Origin: Emydura subglobosa
Lineage: Eukaryota; Chordata; Testudines; Chelidae
Assembly: GCA_007922225.1 (NCBI GenBank)
Contig: ML679961.1
Span: forward strand, 79,288,798 to 79,352,797
DNA length: 64,000 nucleotides
Direction: 5' to 3'
Shown here: positions 24,093-36,374 of the stretch, piece by piece
Numbering within the stretch: position 1 is the stretch's first letter
How the letters are laid out: the number at the start of each line of letters is the position of its first letter
Translations under genes and position numbers: made by a program
Notes under the pieces: generated by a model
The model's input: the letters and a program-made list of their open reading frames with translations, nothing else
Databases searched by the model: none
Told to the model about the DNA's origin: nothing

Positions 24093-24925
24093 CTCAATCC
24101 ACTTACCTTCAATCCTCAAACCCTCGATTTTACTTGCTTTCACACTCCCACTTAGTAGGTCTTACATCATGGTTCCTGTGGTCTCTGTCAACACCAGTCC
24201 TTGGCCAAAGAGGTAGCTGTTGAGTAAATTGAGGCATTTGCTTCCACAGCACTTCAAGCCTCTGTTTCTGAGGAAGTGACTAGGAGCTATGCTGAAAGAT
24301 GATGGATAAAAGGGTGGAAAATATTAGTGATGTTATTGTATGAGAAATGAGAGATCAATATATATATGTCAAATGTACTGCTGATAAATTCAAGTTGGTG
24401 CGTGATGGAAGGAATGAAATCCCCTTTAAAGAGAAGAGCCCTTCACTAAAATTTACTTGCCAACATTTTGGGACAAGCTGCTGATCTAAACTGGAATGAC
24501 CTGAACTGCTAATAATAGCCTTCAGAGAAAATCATCACCTTCCTTTCAATGATCCATTCAAATAGAAAGTAATCGAAAAATCTGGATCTACTTTTTGGAT
24601 CTGAGTCTGAAATGTCCGGAAGTCCTCAATTCCCATTGTTTGCAGTGGGAGCTCAAGGTCCTCCGAGCCCTTTGGCACTTCACAGTATCATTTCTCTCTT
24701 TTTCTGTTTGGACATGCTCCTAGTTTCTCTGGTAAAGAACAGAGTTGTGGCCAAATCATCAGCCTGTTAGAATTCTTCTTAAAACCTTGCACAAAGGCTG
24801 AAATTTATGTGCACACTCTGGCATTTGAGTAACAAATTGGTAATGAACAAGTCATTCTTGTGTTTCTGTTTCTATCTGGTTTATTTAAGTCTGTGGATAA
24901 TTCTCACTGCGAATCGTGTATGGGG
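24093..24925. other. Unique DNA, no gene seen
   Basis: No exon, RNA gene or clear repeat is recognised in this interval. Confidence 0.5.
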
Positions 24926-24929
24926 AATG

Positions 24930-25140
24930 AATCCTAGGCACTGGAGATACTGGAGATGGAAAGGACCTCTTTGACATATTCTCCTCACTCTCCTGGCACA
25001 GGAATATTATCTATAGTAATATTCCATATTTTGTCTAGTATTGGTTGACGGGAATCCAGTGACAGTTGCTTTCTTGAGACACTATTCTATGCACTACTGA
25101 ATCCCTTATCAGGACATTTTCCCAGATAACTGGCCTAAAT
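24930..25140 (-). mobile_element. Old CR1/L3-like LINE 3' fragment
   Basis: The sequence gagatggaaaggacctc, then actctcctggcacagg and a later agacactattctatgc segment resemble the reversed 3' end of ancient CR1/L3-type elements (the 'tggaaaggacctc...' start). It is very diverged and has no frame. Confidence 0.45.
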
Positions 25141-26115
25141 TTTACTGTGCTTATCATTGACATGGTGGTAAATATGCCATAATTATACCACCTTAGGCTA
25201 ATCAAGACAATTCTATCCCAGCTTTAATATTTCTGCCAGTAAAATGGCTACAGACAGCTATCATGATCTCCATTAATCATTATTCAGTCAAGCTTACTCA
25301 CTCACCCATTCTCTATCTCATAATAATTGTTGTAATGATGTTGAGCACTTATTGCTGGACATCACTTAATTTTTTATTGGGTACACTGAAATGGTTTTGA
25401 TACCAACCTTGAACTCTTTATTGTTTTAAAATTCTTTCATTCTTAAAGATCTGTCTATATATTGTGTGCTTAATTTTACTAATTTGCTGTGCTTTAAAGC
25501 AAAGGAAATTTAAGGAAAGATAATACTTAATGATCTAGTAGAGCTACTAAGATGTGAAATAATTGTAAATGTAATGCAAACCTACACAGAAAGTATGTCA
25601 TGTATGCCAGAATAAAGTCTGAAGCTGTGAGCTGGCTGGTATTTTAAATACCCAAAGGCAGCTTTACTAAGGAGTGAAATCTAAAGTTCTGCATCAACAT
25701 GATATATAAATTGACTAGAAGCCAGTGTTGCTGATTTTTGTTTTTTGTGTTTGGCAATCTATGATCACTTTTCCAGTTTAGTGGAATGTGTTAGAAGCAA
25801 ATTGCAAAATAAATAGTCTGTACAGAAATGAATTAGCTCTTCGGAACTTGGATGTTTCGTACTGTTGAGTTCACAAAGGATAGAAATACAAAGGTTCAGA
25901 AACAAGATGCTGAGTGTGTTGCTTCTCTTGGTTATTTTTGTGGCTGCTCATTATAATTTGCAGAAAGATTCAACTGGAATTCTTCACTAGTCTTCATTGA
26001 GTGTTGCCATTTAATTGAGGGAGAAGTGGAGGGTGAGAATTGCTCACTGTTGCAGCCTTCAGTGGAGTCTAAAGTCTACCTTGGTGTAAAGTGTTGTTCA
26101 GCAGACTGCATGGAG
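25141..26115. other. Unique DNA, no gene seen
   Basis: A/T-rich, no recognisable features. A short ttcagtggag-type old-repeat word lies near 26058. Confidence 0.5.
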
Positions 26116-26141
26116 GTCAGGTCTAGTTTTAAAACTAATTT

Positions 26142-26541
26142 ATGATATAAAAAATTAAATGGACTGTTGCATTGGGTCATATTCGGGCTTCAGGCTATCT
26201 ATATGCCCTCCAAAACTGTAACTGTATGCAACTGCACTACAGGGTGTCACGATTACTTTCTGATCCTGGCTTCCTCCAAAACCAGAATCTGGCTCATCTT
26301 TAAATGTGGTGTACATATAATATTGTATTAAACACTTGGGTCAGATTGCACAACCATAGAAGGATAGAAACAATGAGAGAAGGGAATGGTACAAAGAGCC
26401 GTGGTTTTGGAGGAAGCCAGGATCAGAAAGTGGTAATGACACCCTGCAATGCAGTTGCATACAGTTAGTGTTTTGGGGGGCATATAGGTAACCTGAAGCC
26501 AGAATATGGTCAGTGCAACAGTCCATTTAATTTTTATATCA
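26142..26541. repeat. Long imperfect hairpin: arms of about 140 bp around a 118-bp spacer
   Basis: The left arm, 26142-26283, starts tgatataaaaaattaaatgg and ends ggcttcctccaaaacc. The right arm, 26402-26541, is its reverse complement, beginning ggttttggaggaagcc and ending taatttttatatca. Compared by eye, about 85-90% of positions pair, with two longer perfect blocks at the outer and inner ends. Weaker pairing may extend to about 26119 and 26566. Short frames on the minus strand across the right arm are by-products. The arms match no repeat family I know, and I see no flanking target duplication. It could be a local inverted duplication, a foldback element, or two opposed copies of an old repeat. 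Confidence 0.88.
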
Positions 26542-26599
26542 GAAATAAGGTTCAAAATAACTTGACCATTTTCTAAGTTCAGGCTGGGGGTCATAGGAG

Positions 26600-27540
26600 C
26601 TGAATTCCCATGTTTATCTAGTATATAGGTCTATATACTAGTAAACTGTTAATAGATTTGACCTCAGAAGCCCACTTATGAGGGGCTGTGGGTGGCTTCA
26701 GGTCTTGAGCAGCCCCATGTGTGATGTGCCATTAGTGATTTTGTTACATACCAATAGATACTATTCAGTAAAGAATGGGCTGAGATCATCAAGGCATTTC
26801 TACTCCAGCCAAATTTGAACCATTTCCCTAGAGATGACAAGCTAATGGTTTGTCCACAAAGCCACAGCTTTCCCTATTTCTCTTTGAAATGAATAGAGCT
26901 GGAATAGAGTCATATGCTGCATTGTGATAACATAATGCTCTTATAAAGCTATTCATTATACAAGCTGCTTTGGTAGACAAATTAGACATGCAGAATTTTC
27001 AGATTTTGCCTTATTCAAATTTTAATTAACTTTGTGTAATAAGCTGTAAGCACATTAATATCAGCAAAATACTTTGTACTGTGTCTGTAATATTCAGATG
27101 AAAAAGCTTCTAGCATTGTTTTTATACAAAGACCAGTGGAGCCTTAAATAGTATTTTCTAGTAACTGGGAGCGTGCATGTAGGAGAGAAATTATATTTTC
27201 CCAGCAGATCTCGATCTGTAATATAGCAATGAAAGGTGTTTTCTTTAAAAATAAATGATATTACATGAATATTTTTAAGACTATATTTTAAAAATTGATG
27301 GATTAATTTGCATTCACCAGCTTGGACAGATGGTGTGATCCATAATAAAATACTCAGCAGCATACTAAAAAGGATTGTTTCGGCACCAACCATTTAAAAG
27401 CACATTTCATCCAAATACCCAGGGAAACTTTTCAAAATAGAAAGGTTTGCTCTAATATGCTTTAACCTTGAGATATTATTTGAAACTCTTCAATTATCAG
27501 CAGAACAATTTCTTTGCTGTGGAGGAAGTATTGTCTCCTG
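26600..27540. other. Unique DNA, no gene seen
   Basis: A/T-rich DNA. The 99-codon minus-strand frame at 27094-27393 starts with a hydrophobic run that looks like a signal peptide, but it has no family match and is probably chance. Confidence 0.5.
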
Positions 27541-27544
27541 ATTT

Positions 27545-27765
27545 GAGTAGAGGTAGGGAGACATGAATCCTGGTTTCTGTTCCTGGATGTGATATTAATT
27601 CACTGTGTGACCTTAGCTGCTTAATTTTTATGTGCTTCTTTTTTCCCCATCTGTATATTCGGTATAATGACATCTACTTAATTCATGTTTTGTAAAGTGT
27701 TGTGATATATTTGGATTAAAAGATAAGTGCAAAGTACTATAATAATTGTTGTTGCTGTATCCACC
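27545..27765 (+). mobile_element. MIR-type SINE, nearly full length
   Basis: The order is catgaatcctggtttctgttcc, then cactgtgtgaccttagctgc, then ttttccccatctgtatattc, and finally gtaaagtgttgtgatatatttgg. This is the plus-strand MIR layout: tRNA-related side, core, and the 3' tail shared with L2. It is diverged, as expected for an amniote-age insertion. Confidence 0.75.
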
Positions 27766-27769
27766 ACTT

Positions 27770-30330
27770 CAGGCATCTAATTTGCCATGCTCCATCTTTT
27801 TTTCCATCATCCAGGAATCTTGCAACAATTTCTTTCTCTGCAGTAATTCTAGGTTTTAGGTTGTAGTCTTGGCTGTCTCATCTCTGTCCTGTACATATTG
27901 CACAGACGCCAGGAAAAGACTGATCACCACGTGACTTCTGGAGAAACTTCTTCCCAGAGTGGATAAATAACATATGAGATTTACTAAATCAAAAAGTAAT
28001 ATTGGAAGCTTGCAGTTTCTAGTGGAGTTGTGTGTTCATTGTATCTCATTGACTGGTTTTTTTCCTTCAGATTTAGTTTACAAGTAATGGATGTTTTATT
28101 AACTGCCAACCCAGCAAATTTACACTGGGCTCCAAAAGTAAAGCTGGGTTCTTTCATCTTGCACCATAACCAGTAACTGGAGTGTTTCAGGCCAAATTAG
28201 GTTCTCAGTTCCACCTTTGAAACCCCATCATCTTTAGATTGTCTCATCGGCGCTCATGCAAACCTCCAAAAGGAAAATGTGGTTACAGTAGGCTCCGTGA
28301 GGGGATAATTAATAGACCTTTCACCAGCACAAAATTAACTTTAGAAAGCCCCATCTACAATAGCAGCTCTTGCTCAATGTAATTGACTTTCACTTAGTAT
28401 CCAAAAGAGCATGTACCTGCTAGATGTATTGCTAAGTGGAAAGTGCCTTTAACATATCTCTCTAGAAAGATGGATATTGCTAAGGCATAAATTGGCTCTG
28501 GCAAAACATCACTGTTGCCCAAAAATGTAATTTTGTATCATCCATTCTTCCTGAGGATCAGCAATCAGTTTAGTCTCACAATATTAATAAACAGAGAATT
28601 AGAACCCATTGTTCAGCTCTGCTGTTCTCTTCAACTATGCACTTATGCTATTAAACAGGGTATGATATGACTATAATTATTTATCTCACATGTATCTTGG
28701 ACAGTGTAATGTCTGTGTTCAGAGGGTGGATTGTGGATGAACTGTCAACCCCAACTGGAATAACCCCAAAGTACATATTTTAGACTGCTAATGTGATGTT
28801 TCTTGGGGTTTCAACCATTGAAATTTTAACTCATAATGTATAGATTATAGAATATTTATCTGTTGGTTCATCAGAATTCAGTAACATACATTTGATAAGT
28901 GGATAACGTCTTTTTTGTGACGAATAGCTATTAATAGTAATCTAACAGAATCCAATTAAGTGGGTAATGTTGAAATTGGGGTTGGCAATACTTTTTCAAA
29001 CCTCTTTGTCTTTCTAATAACCTCTCCGCTGCTATTGTAATTAAGTGGAGTAAAAGATTTTAGCCATCTCCTACTTCAGTTTGCTACAACAGGCAACGGG
29101 AGAGAGTAGTCTCTTTGAAAACAAAAAGACAATTTTTCTGCAAAGACCTTAACACAAAAAATCAAGATGGAAGGTAACAGACTGTATCAGCCTTCAGCAG
29201 CTGAACTGGCTTTGAGTTTCTAGCTGGTAAATGGTTGACACATCTGGGAAAAGTGCTGGACTGCTGGGAAGCAGATATGGTTAACCACTTGCACTTAGCC
29301 TTCCAGGGCTTGTCTATACTGGATGATTATATTGAGTGCAATGCCTCTGAAGACAGTGGCAAAACTCCCAAAGACTTTAGTGAAGCCAGGATTTCACCCA
29401 TTATATCTAAACACGAGCTAGAGGCATTATATTAACTAACATGATCAATGACACAATGTTTATCATTGTGTTGAGTACCATACTGTTTCTAGGTCATGTT
29501 AAAAAACCATAAAGTTTTTTTTATTGTCTTCAGTGGAGTCAGGATTTCTCTCTGTGTAAACTGGGACTATTGTGTTTAACATGATGTTTAACCATGTCTA
29601 GATAACCTGCATTTTTCTCCCTCAGGGAATAGGCTAGGCTGTCTGGCAGCTCAGGATAATCCAAACTCCAGTCCAAACAGGTGAAACTTAATTATTATTT
29701 TGCCCCAGAAGCTGATGACCCAAACTTAAAAATCCTGTTTGCATTAACTGAACAGCATGTCTAACCTGAGGCCAAAAATGAAACTGGCCTCCTGCCTCAC
29801 TTTGCTTGTGAACACCATGGACCACCATGAGAAAGAAATAGATTTAATTTTTCTACTTCTTTGTTAAATTTCTCCTCTGGCTCCACTCAGCCAGATGTGC
29901 TTCATAAATGTTTGTGGATGTAATGTCTGTGCTCTCCTTAATGTGCAGTATGGGGTGCAACTAGCACTTGATGCTCTTTGAGGTCAAAGATAAGTTTCAA
30001 TTTTAATGCTGAAAATCAGTCAATGCATTCAGGATTTTTAACTTCAGATCAGTAGCTTGTGTTTAAGGGAATAACATGCAACACAGCATTTAACTTTAAA
30101 AAAAAAAAAAATAAAATAAAAAATCCAGGTTGTCTACTAGATCAATAAAAGCAACTATATATTTTTCTTTGATTTCCAAATTGAGATCCAGATTTTCTTT
30201 AGACAAATCTTCTTAATATACATTTTCTTTTCTTTCTTTAGCAAGCTCTGACTGAACTCTCTTGCAAGTATGCTCATTAATACTGAATATGTAGTTTTGC
30301 TAAGTGATGACTAAAGGGGGGGAGAGAGAA
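27770..30330. other. Mostly unique DNA; possible conserved non-coding patch at 28200-28480
   Basis: The patch at 28200-28480 is repeat-free and holds an octamer-like catgcaaac (28257), gataattaatag (28304) and several balanced, non-simple stretches; conservation is a guess. Old-repeat words (gccttccagggcttgtctata, cccaaagactttagtgaag) lie at 29298-29400. A 13-base A run at 30098-30110 is low complexity. No exon is recognised. Confidence 0.3.
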
Positions 30331-30339
30331 TATGATAAC

Positions 30340-30690
30340 AGCTTGGGTGAAAATTTTTGGCCACAATTTTTTTCCAGGAAAAAAAATGAAGATGTGTTGA
30401 CAACAAAACATTTCATTAAATTTGTTTCGGTTGTTCCAATTTGTTTATGTTGAAACAAGTTATTTAGTTTTTCATTTTTTAAAAATAGTTTAATAAAATT
30501 TTAAGTAAATTTTTCGTTTCAGATCAAGCAAAATATTTTGTTTGACCATTACAACAATTTTTTTCTATTTGTTTTGCTGAAAATTAAAAATCTGTTTTTA
30601 GTCAACCTGAAACAAATTTTTAAATATATTTTTTTTTAATTTCCAGTGAATTGAAAAAAACACAGCTTATTCACACAGCCCTACCTACAA
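30340..30690. mobile_element. MITE-like A/T-rich repeat (copy 4, diverged)
   Basis: Repeated words (gaaaatttttggcc, aaacatttcattaaatttg, gtttgaccatt, cagtgaattg) and the end cacacagccctac resemble the GAGCTGGT family or a sister family ending in agggctgtg. The ends do not line up well, so the family is tentative. Confidence 0.4.
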
Positions 30691-31130
30691 ATATTTGAAA
30701 GGCATAAGATCAAAGAAAAAAGGATCAGTTTCAGGTGGTTCCAGGGGGATAAGTAATGGGATGAAATAAATTTAAAGCTGAATATCTAGAACAACATGCA
30801 GACAGAACAATTTATTAGACACTCAAGTCTAATTGAGTCAATCTCCCACCAGAAGAGGTGGGAGAGACACTTAGCATATTTACAACTACTCTGGAGAAAG
30901 CACCAGCAAAAGACCAAAGACTTCATGTCTCTACTGCCTGTTCTTGCTATGATTCTGTAATTGTGTATATCTTGGCATTAGATAATAGCATTTAGGAAAT
31001 AGTTTATATTTATTATTAATGGGCTTTGTGATCGGACTGAAATTAACTTTGCACATGGTGCAGATGTTAACCACTGTACTTTATTCCTGTGTATAAGTGA
31101 TCAAAAGTATGGCAAAACATATCCCACTTT
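30691..31130. other. Unique DNA, no gene seen
   Basis: No recognisable coding, RNA or repeat sequence. Confidence 0.5.
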
Positions 31131-31134
31131 ACAC

Positions 31135-31262
31135 TAAAGGAGAAAGAAGTTGGTGAGAGAGACCTCAATCAACAGAAGTTGGTCCAATAAAAGATATTAC
31201 CTCATCTACCTTGTCTCTTTAATATCCTGGGATCAACATGGCTACAACAACACTGCATGCAA
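31135..31262 (+). repeat. Interspersed repeat ending in ccaataaaagatattacctc
   Basis: The words cagaagttggtccaataaaa, gatattacctcatctacc and caacatggctacaacaacac belong to a repeat I recognise from turtle, crocodile and lizard DNA. Its superfamily is unknown to me. It includes an AATAAA word. Confidence 0.55.
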
Positions 31263-31269
31263 TAAAGGA

Positions 31270-32010
31270 GTAAACACTGTGAATAATTTTTGTATTTAAA
31301 CACTGCATTTACTTCACTGGTATTTCCCTTTCTCACACTGTTTATCTGAATTGATTTAAAATCATACATTTGATTTTATTCTCTATATTTTAAGATATAT
31401 TGTATAAAGAAAAAGAGACCCATTGAGTTGGGTTATAGGCTCGAGTGATGCTCCTGAGTTGTGCATTAGGTAACTGACAGCTGGGAACAGTATTTTTTAT
31501 TTTGTAAATGCTTATTTTATTACTGTGATTACAGATCTAAAATGTGGGTATGTTCAAGGTTTTTCACATGAACTGGCAAACATGATGAGTTTGAGTGTAA
31601 GGATAGGAGTATGTTCTGCAAGTTACTTTTCCCTGGAGGTTAAATTCTGCTTGCTTTATTCATACAAGGAGTCCGATTGGCTTCAATGTCTTGGGGTTAT
31701 GTGGTTAGAGTGAGGCGGTAGCCTCAACAACAACAACAAAAAGACTGGAGTGGGGCGTGTAAAAAAAGGCACATCCTGAAAGAAACCAATGTTATCCTCC
31801 AAACCACAAAGGTGTTAGTAGGGCTTTGTAAAGCACTAGCTAGTGCATGTGTAACACTGCCCTCTACTGAATGAAATTTGGAACTTTCAACTATATGACA
31901 CACTCTCCAATTACAGCAGCAGTTTTTCTTAGCTCTTAAGAACCTGTATGTTTGAAGCAGAAGGATTTGAGCAGGTTTCAGCCATGATTTCCTAAATGGT
32001 GCTGAACATT
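31270..32010. other. Unique DNA, no gene seen
   Basis: No recognisable coding, RNA or repeat sequence; one (caa)n patch lies at 31723-31740. Confidence 0.5.
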
Positions 32011-32013
32011 TGT

Positions 32014-32102
32014 CCTTAGCTACACTATGTTCAGCACTGATTCAGCTGCACCCATTGACACAATTTGTCAGCAAAGGGTAATTTTTCTATTGTGGACAAG
32101 GG
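32014..32102. mobile_element. Short MITE-like element (89 bp)
   Basis: The left end ccttagctacacta and the reverse complement of the right end, ccttgtccacaata, agree at 10 of 14 positions. The interior is short, with gttcagcactgattcagctg. This looks like a minimal non-autonomous DNA transposon, but no target duplication is seen. Confidence 0.4.
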
Positions 32103-32109
32103 TTCAGTG

Positions 32110-33405
32110 GTTTTTAACCCTTTATAATATGTTCAGGAACCAACTCTGGCAGTGACCTAAAGTAGAGAACACTATGGCCGAAAAGTGACTAGTGATTATG
32201 CTCTGCACTCCTCACCCTCTCTAATCAGGCCCTTCCAAAGTATCTCAGGTTGGGCATCAAATCTTTGGTTCCCTTTGGAAAAAAAATGTCTACAGTGTTG
32301 TTGTGTATTCTAAGTCAGTGCCAGAGACCCATGTCTATTATTGGCAAGGAGCTTGTCCTTACTTTAACTATACCAAGCCCTCATTAGCCATGTGGCAATA
32401 TGAAGTCTGAAACTAGCATAAGCTACTGAAAACACCATATCCAGTCAACACTTTCTAGAAATTACGGGGTGTAGTATTCTGGGACTTGATTAAACATATA
32501 ATCATTTGACTCCTATTTTAAGTCTGCCCAAATGACGTTCAATTGACTTGCTGCAAAACATAGTATTAGTATCTGATATTTAGATTGACTGGGAAGATTA
32601 GGTAGATTGACTGGGAAGATTAGGTGGGTATGAAAGAGAGCTTATTATTTAGGATGTTTAATGTGTTGATTTGTAAAAAGAAAAACAAAACCAATGTACC
32701 TAAGAATGTAATACAATTTTCCTTTTGTTGATTCAATATTCAAGTATTCTGAGTCACATGTAGCTGTTACTCCTTTTGTTTGTCAAATGCAGTAAAAATA
32801 AAATCAAACACTACTGAACTGTGTTCTTACCTCATGTATTATTAAATGAACTGGGTTAAATGAATAACATTCTCCATCCTGAGCCATATCAGCACACTGG
32901 TTTGATGGTAATAGTCTGATAATCTTAATATGCCCCAAATGACTTGGCAGATGAAAAGGCGTTTTCTGTACAAAAGGTTGGCTTGTCTTGGCTATTTTAA
33001 TCCTTTAAAACTCTCCAAGTAGGAATGTTTCAAAACTTTCAATTACAGCATGAAGAGAAACTATAATTGAAGACCTGGAAAGGTCCTTTATGAAGAGGAG
33101 CCACAAACATTTAAACGTGATTTTTTTCTCTCCCCACCCCTTTTTCTTCCTGAAGATTCTGCTCATAGTGTTTTTATCTCCTAACAGAGCCCCACCTACT
33201 CAGTTCAATGGTAAAGGAAAGGAGGAATTAGAGGTCTGCAGTCTGGGCCTGCCTTTCCCACCTGACCTTTTCCAATGTCTCAGCTGCACAGTACTAGCCC
33301 TGCTGAAGCTGAGTGGACAGGCAATTTCTTCTAAGTCCCTAAGGATGCTCTTAGTCTAGCTGCTTAAAGCTGTGATAGCCCCATCCTCCACTTTCTCAAG
33401 GCCGT
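32110..33405. other. Unique DNA with one short tandem duplication, no gene seen
   Basis: Besides the tandem repeat at 32581-32624 nothing is recognised. The 89-codon frame at 33090-33359 is rich in low-complexity Phe/Pro and has no domain. Confidence 0.5.
32581..32624. repeat. Perfect tandem duplication, 22 bp x 2
   Basis: The unit tagattgactgggaagatt plus agg-type end occupies 32581-32602 and is repeated exactly at 32603-32624. Identity of the copies points to recent slippage or duplication. Confidence 0.97.
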
Positions 33406-33410
33406 GATTA

Positions 33411-33650
33411 GAGATGGTTTGAAAAGAGGAGGAACATTTCATGGAGGGAAGGGATGAAAATGCCTCCATTTTTTGTTTTTTAAATTTGAAATATGTGGAA
33501 TTTTGAAATGTTTCAGGCAGCTCTGTAGTTAGTTTAAAAAAAAGGGGAGGAGGGTTTCCACTGAAATTTCCAATTTAGTTTTATGTATTTTGAAATTTCA
33601 AAAAAGTTAGTTCAATTAATTTTAAATTTAGAAAAATGTTGACCAGCTCT
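33411..33650. mobile_element. MITE, complete copy of GAGCTGGT family (240 bp, TA-flanked)
   Basis: Starts GAGATGGTTTGAAAA after TA (33409-33410) and ends TTGACCAGCTC before TA (33651-33652), so the ends are imperfect inverted repeats. Interior is A/T-rich with several aaatttgaaat words, and no transposase is encoded. TA duplication is the Tc1/mariner signature. Confidence 0.75.
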
Positions 33651-34425
33651 AACTGTGGTGCTCCTAGCACTGACAAGCTGGAGGCATATCATGCTCAAAG
33701 TTGTTCTTGAGTCCATGTCTTCAGCACAGAAGCAACAGACTAGTAATTAGCACTGTATATGAGGTGCTTCTCTTGCAAGCAGTGTTACCCCTAACTCTTG
33801 TTAAATGTTACTTTGTGTTCTGGGTGGGGTGGAAAGTCTCGAATGCTGGCTGATTACCTATCTGATTGATTGTGTTTGTGCAGAGCTGTGAAGTACAATG
33901 TGATGTTCTTCAAGTTATTGTCCTTACAGATTTCACTCTTGCTGCGCTATACCCCATGTGATACAAGAGTGGAATCTCTGTGGATAACATCTCAGAACCA
34001 GTTATAGTAAACTAATGTTTCTTTATCATGTTGGGCTCTCCTCAGCACCCTAACCAGTCCGTTATCTGATTGCCTTTGTTGCATTCTTCATCTTCCCACG
34101 TCATAAATCTGTTGACAGATAGTGCGGGATGTGCAGTTTTCAATAGCAGGGTCTTGTAGGCAGCCATCTCTCCTTTGACTAAGGCAGTGCTTTTCGGATC
34201 CTCCTGACCTAGAGCAGTGCATGAGCCAAGTGGCAGCAGTAGAAAATTTTCTTACCTGTCAGTTCCTTTCTGTTCATTATCAATCTGAACCTGCTCCCAT
34301 TGTAGTCTTGATGTGTCTAGTTCTTTTGTGGATTTTAATGGGGAACAGATGGTGTTTGGGTTTTGTAACATTTTTTACATGGCACACTGGACTCTTAAAA
34401 TTTCCACAGAAATTGTAGCCAGTTT

Positions 34426-34443
34426 TGTGTGTGCACGCGCGCA
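34426..34443. repeat. Alternating purine-pyrimidine tract, Z-DNA prone
   Basis: The run tgtgtgtgcacgcgcgca alternates strictly and includes CpG steps, which is unusual in this CpG-poor DNA. Confidence 0.9.
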
Positions 34444-35470
34444 GATGCAGTTTTGGTTATGTTTGAGTAATAAAACGATATTGACATTTTTGTCTTTTCT
34501 TTCCTGGAAAGATCGGGCCATAAAATTCTAACACAATCTACAAGAAAATATTTGATTCCAGCCTGTGCATGGTGGCTTTGCGCCAATTCAGCTTATCCAG
34601 TGAAACATGTCCCACTTCACTGACCAGGGTTTGTTCCATGTAGGCCAATTGTCTTTTGATTAAGAGAGTGTAGATGGCTATGCAATCAGGAGACACTCTC
34701 TTAATGTCATAGTAGGCAATATTTGACTATTACCATAGAGGAAGTTAACCCATCAGAATACAGAGTCTCTTCTCTTGCCCTGTACTCATGGAGGCCTGCA
34801 ACATTTATGTGAGACAGCAGGAGACAGCTTTAGGTTGTGTATATAATCATCACTTATGGCCAGATCGAGGCTGGGTCTTATATGGTATACTGGAGTTAAT
34901 GAGTACAAGGAGCTTTCTCCTTTCACCCCTTGCACATGCGTGCAACAAAAGGATGTGGACATTTGCAGGCCTTGAGCTCTGGGAAGTGCAGGAGTGGCCC
35001 ATTTATGACCTTTTAGGGGAATAGAGACTGCTGGGCTATGCCTCTAGCTGTCATTTCACTAGTTCACATAAGGACTTGAATGCATAGGAGAGAATAAAAT
35101 GTACTGAAGAGAAGTGTAGCCTTGCAGTCTTACACACAATGTGGTACACTGAGAAGGATCATGGCTCCCCATTGCCTCCAGGGACTCCCCTCCAAGTGAT
35201 TGTATCCCCCCTCCCCCCCATTAGCTATGTCGATTATATTTTTTAGCTAAATCCATCTTGCAAAACATGATAGTTGGATAAGATGCAATTTTGCTTTAAT
35301 TATAATTAAATTACTCAATGAATTAACTGGAAGATCTCCAGAGATTGGAAACTTTTGACACATGAGAATATTCTTTCTTTTAACAAGTTGCTTCAAGCTT
35401 CAAGGTAATATTAGCATTTTTTCAATTGTAGCTTCAGGGGATTAAATAATAAGGCAGTATATACCTAAAA

Positions 35471-35500
35471 CTGTGTGTGAGCGTGCGTGCATGCGCGCAC
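35471..35500. repeat. Alternating purine-pyrimidine tract, Z-DNA prone
   Basis: A ctgtgtgtga lead is followed by a strictly alternating gcgtgcgtgcatgcgcgcac at 35481-35500. It is CpG-bearing and lies about 1 kb from a similar tract at 34426. Confidence 0.9.
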
Positions 35501-36374
35501 AAGTCTTCAAATCCATTAGATACTAGAAAAAACAAATGTGGCTGAATCAATGGCACTTTCACAATGCAGATGTAAATTGGGGTATTTTAATGTGAAATGG
35601 CTAAATTGCTTGGGGTTTTTTAATTCCAGATTTTAAAAAGGATCTTCATGTTTCTGAAGAATAATAATATTCAGACTTGCAAACATTGCAGTTTAAAGAC
35701 ATTTGGCAAAAAATTTGCTTTAACTTTATAAGCTTTATCAAGCTTAGGCCAATGACTTGAAGGTAAGTGAATGTTTTGTTTTGGTACATGTCTTTCTGTT
35801 CACTTTTCAAGGTGGTCATTGTTTTAGCAGCAAGTAGTTAAGATTAAAAGATGTGCTATGTGATTAAAATGTGTTTCATAAAAAGGAAATCTGTGAACTC
35901 TGTGTAACAGTGCATATTATGCAGATGTAGCAATGTATGTACAGTCCATGTGCACTAGTCCTGGCACTAAAGATACATTATGTTCCATTTATTTAATAAC
36001 ATTACCCACATGCTTAAAATTTGCCATGTGCTTAAGTGCTTTGCTTGATCATGTCATGATGCTCAGCACTTTGCAAAACTAAGCTGTTAGCAACTTTTTT
36101 CATATTTACAGCTGAACTTCTGATTCCTTTCTATGCTGACCATGACCTGTTTTACGCAAGTAAAGTCTGCTTGTCTTTTGTTCACTTGACTACTGAGAAA
36201 TGTTATGCACCTGCTATGTTAGTCCAGACATAGCACACCTGTTGCTCATAGGTATAATGTTCCAGATACATCTTCACATGCCATTCATTTCAGTGGGATG
36301 TCAGCTGTTGACTTCACATTCACTGTGAGGGAGAACTGACAATAAATTATTTTAAACTACTACTGCTTCATGTG

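Larger units (their letters stand above)
33655..36370. other. Unique DNA with two alternating purine-pyrimidine tracts, no gene seen
   Basis: No exon or interspersed repeat is recognised except weak old-repeat words at 36005-36050 and 36285-36330. The tracts at 34426 and 35471 are listed separately. Small frames (for example 34313-34531, 72 codons) show no domain. Confidence 0.45.

Noticed and set aside
26328..26594. Overlapping minus-strand frames of 88 and 61 codons
   Set aside because: They lie on one arm of the inverted repeat and have no coding signature.
27094..27393. 99-codon frame with a hydrophobic start resembling a signal peptide
   Set aside because: A single hydrophobic stretch is weak evidence; the rest has no cysteine pattern or domain and the region is A/T-rich.
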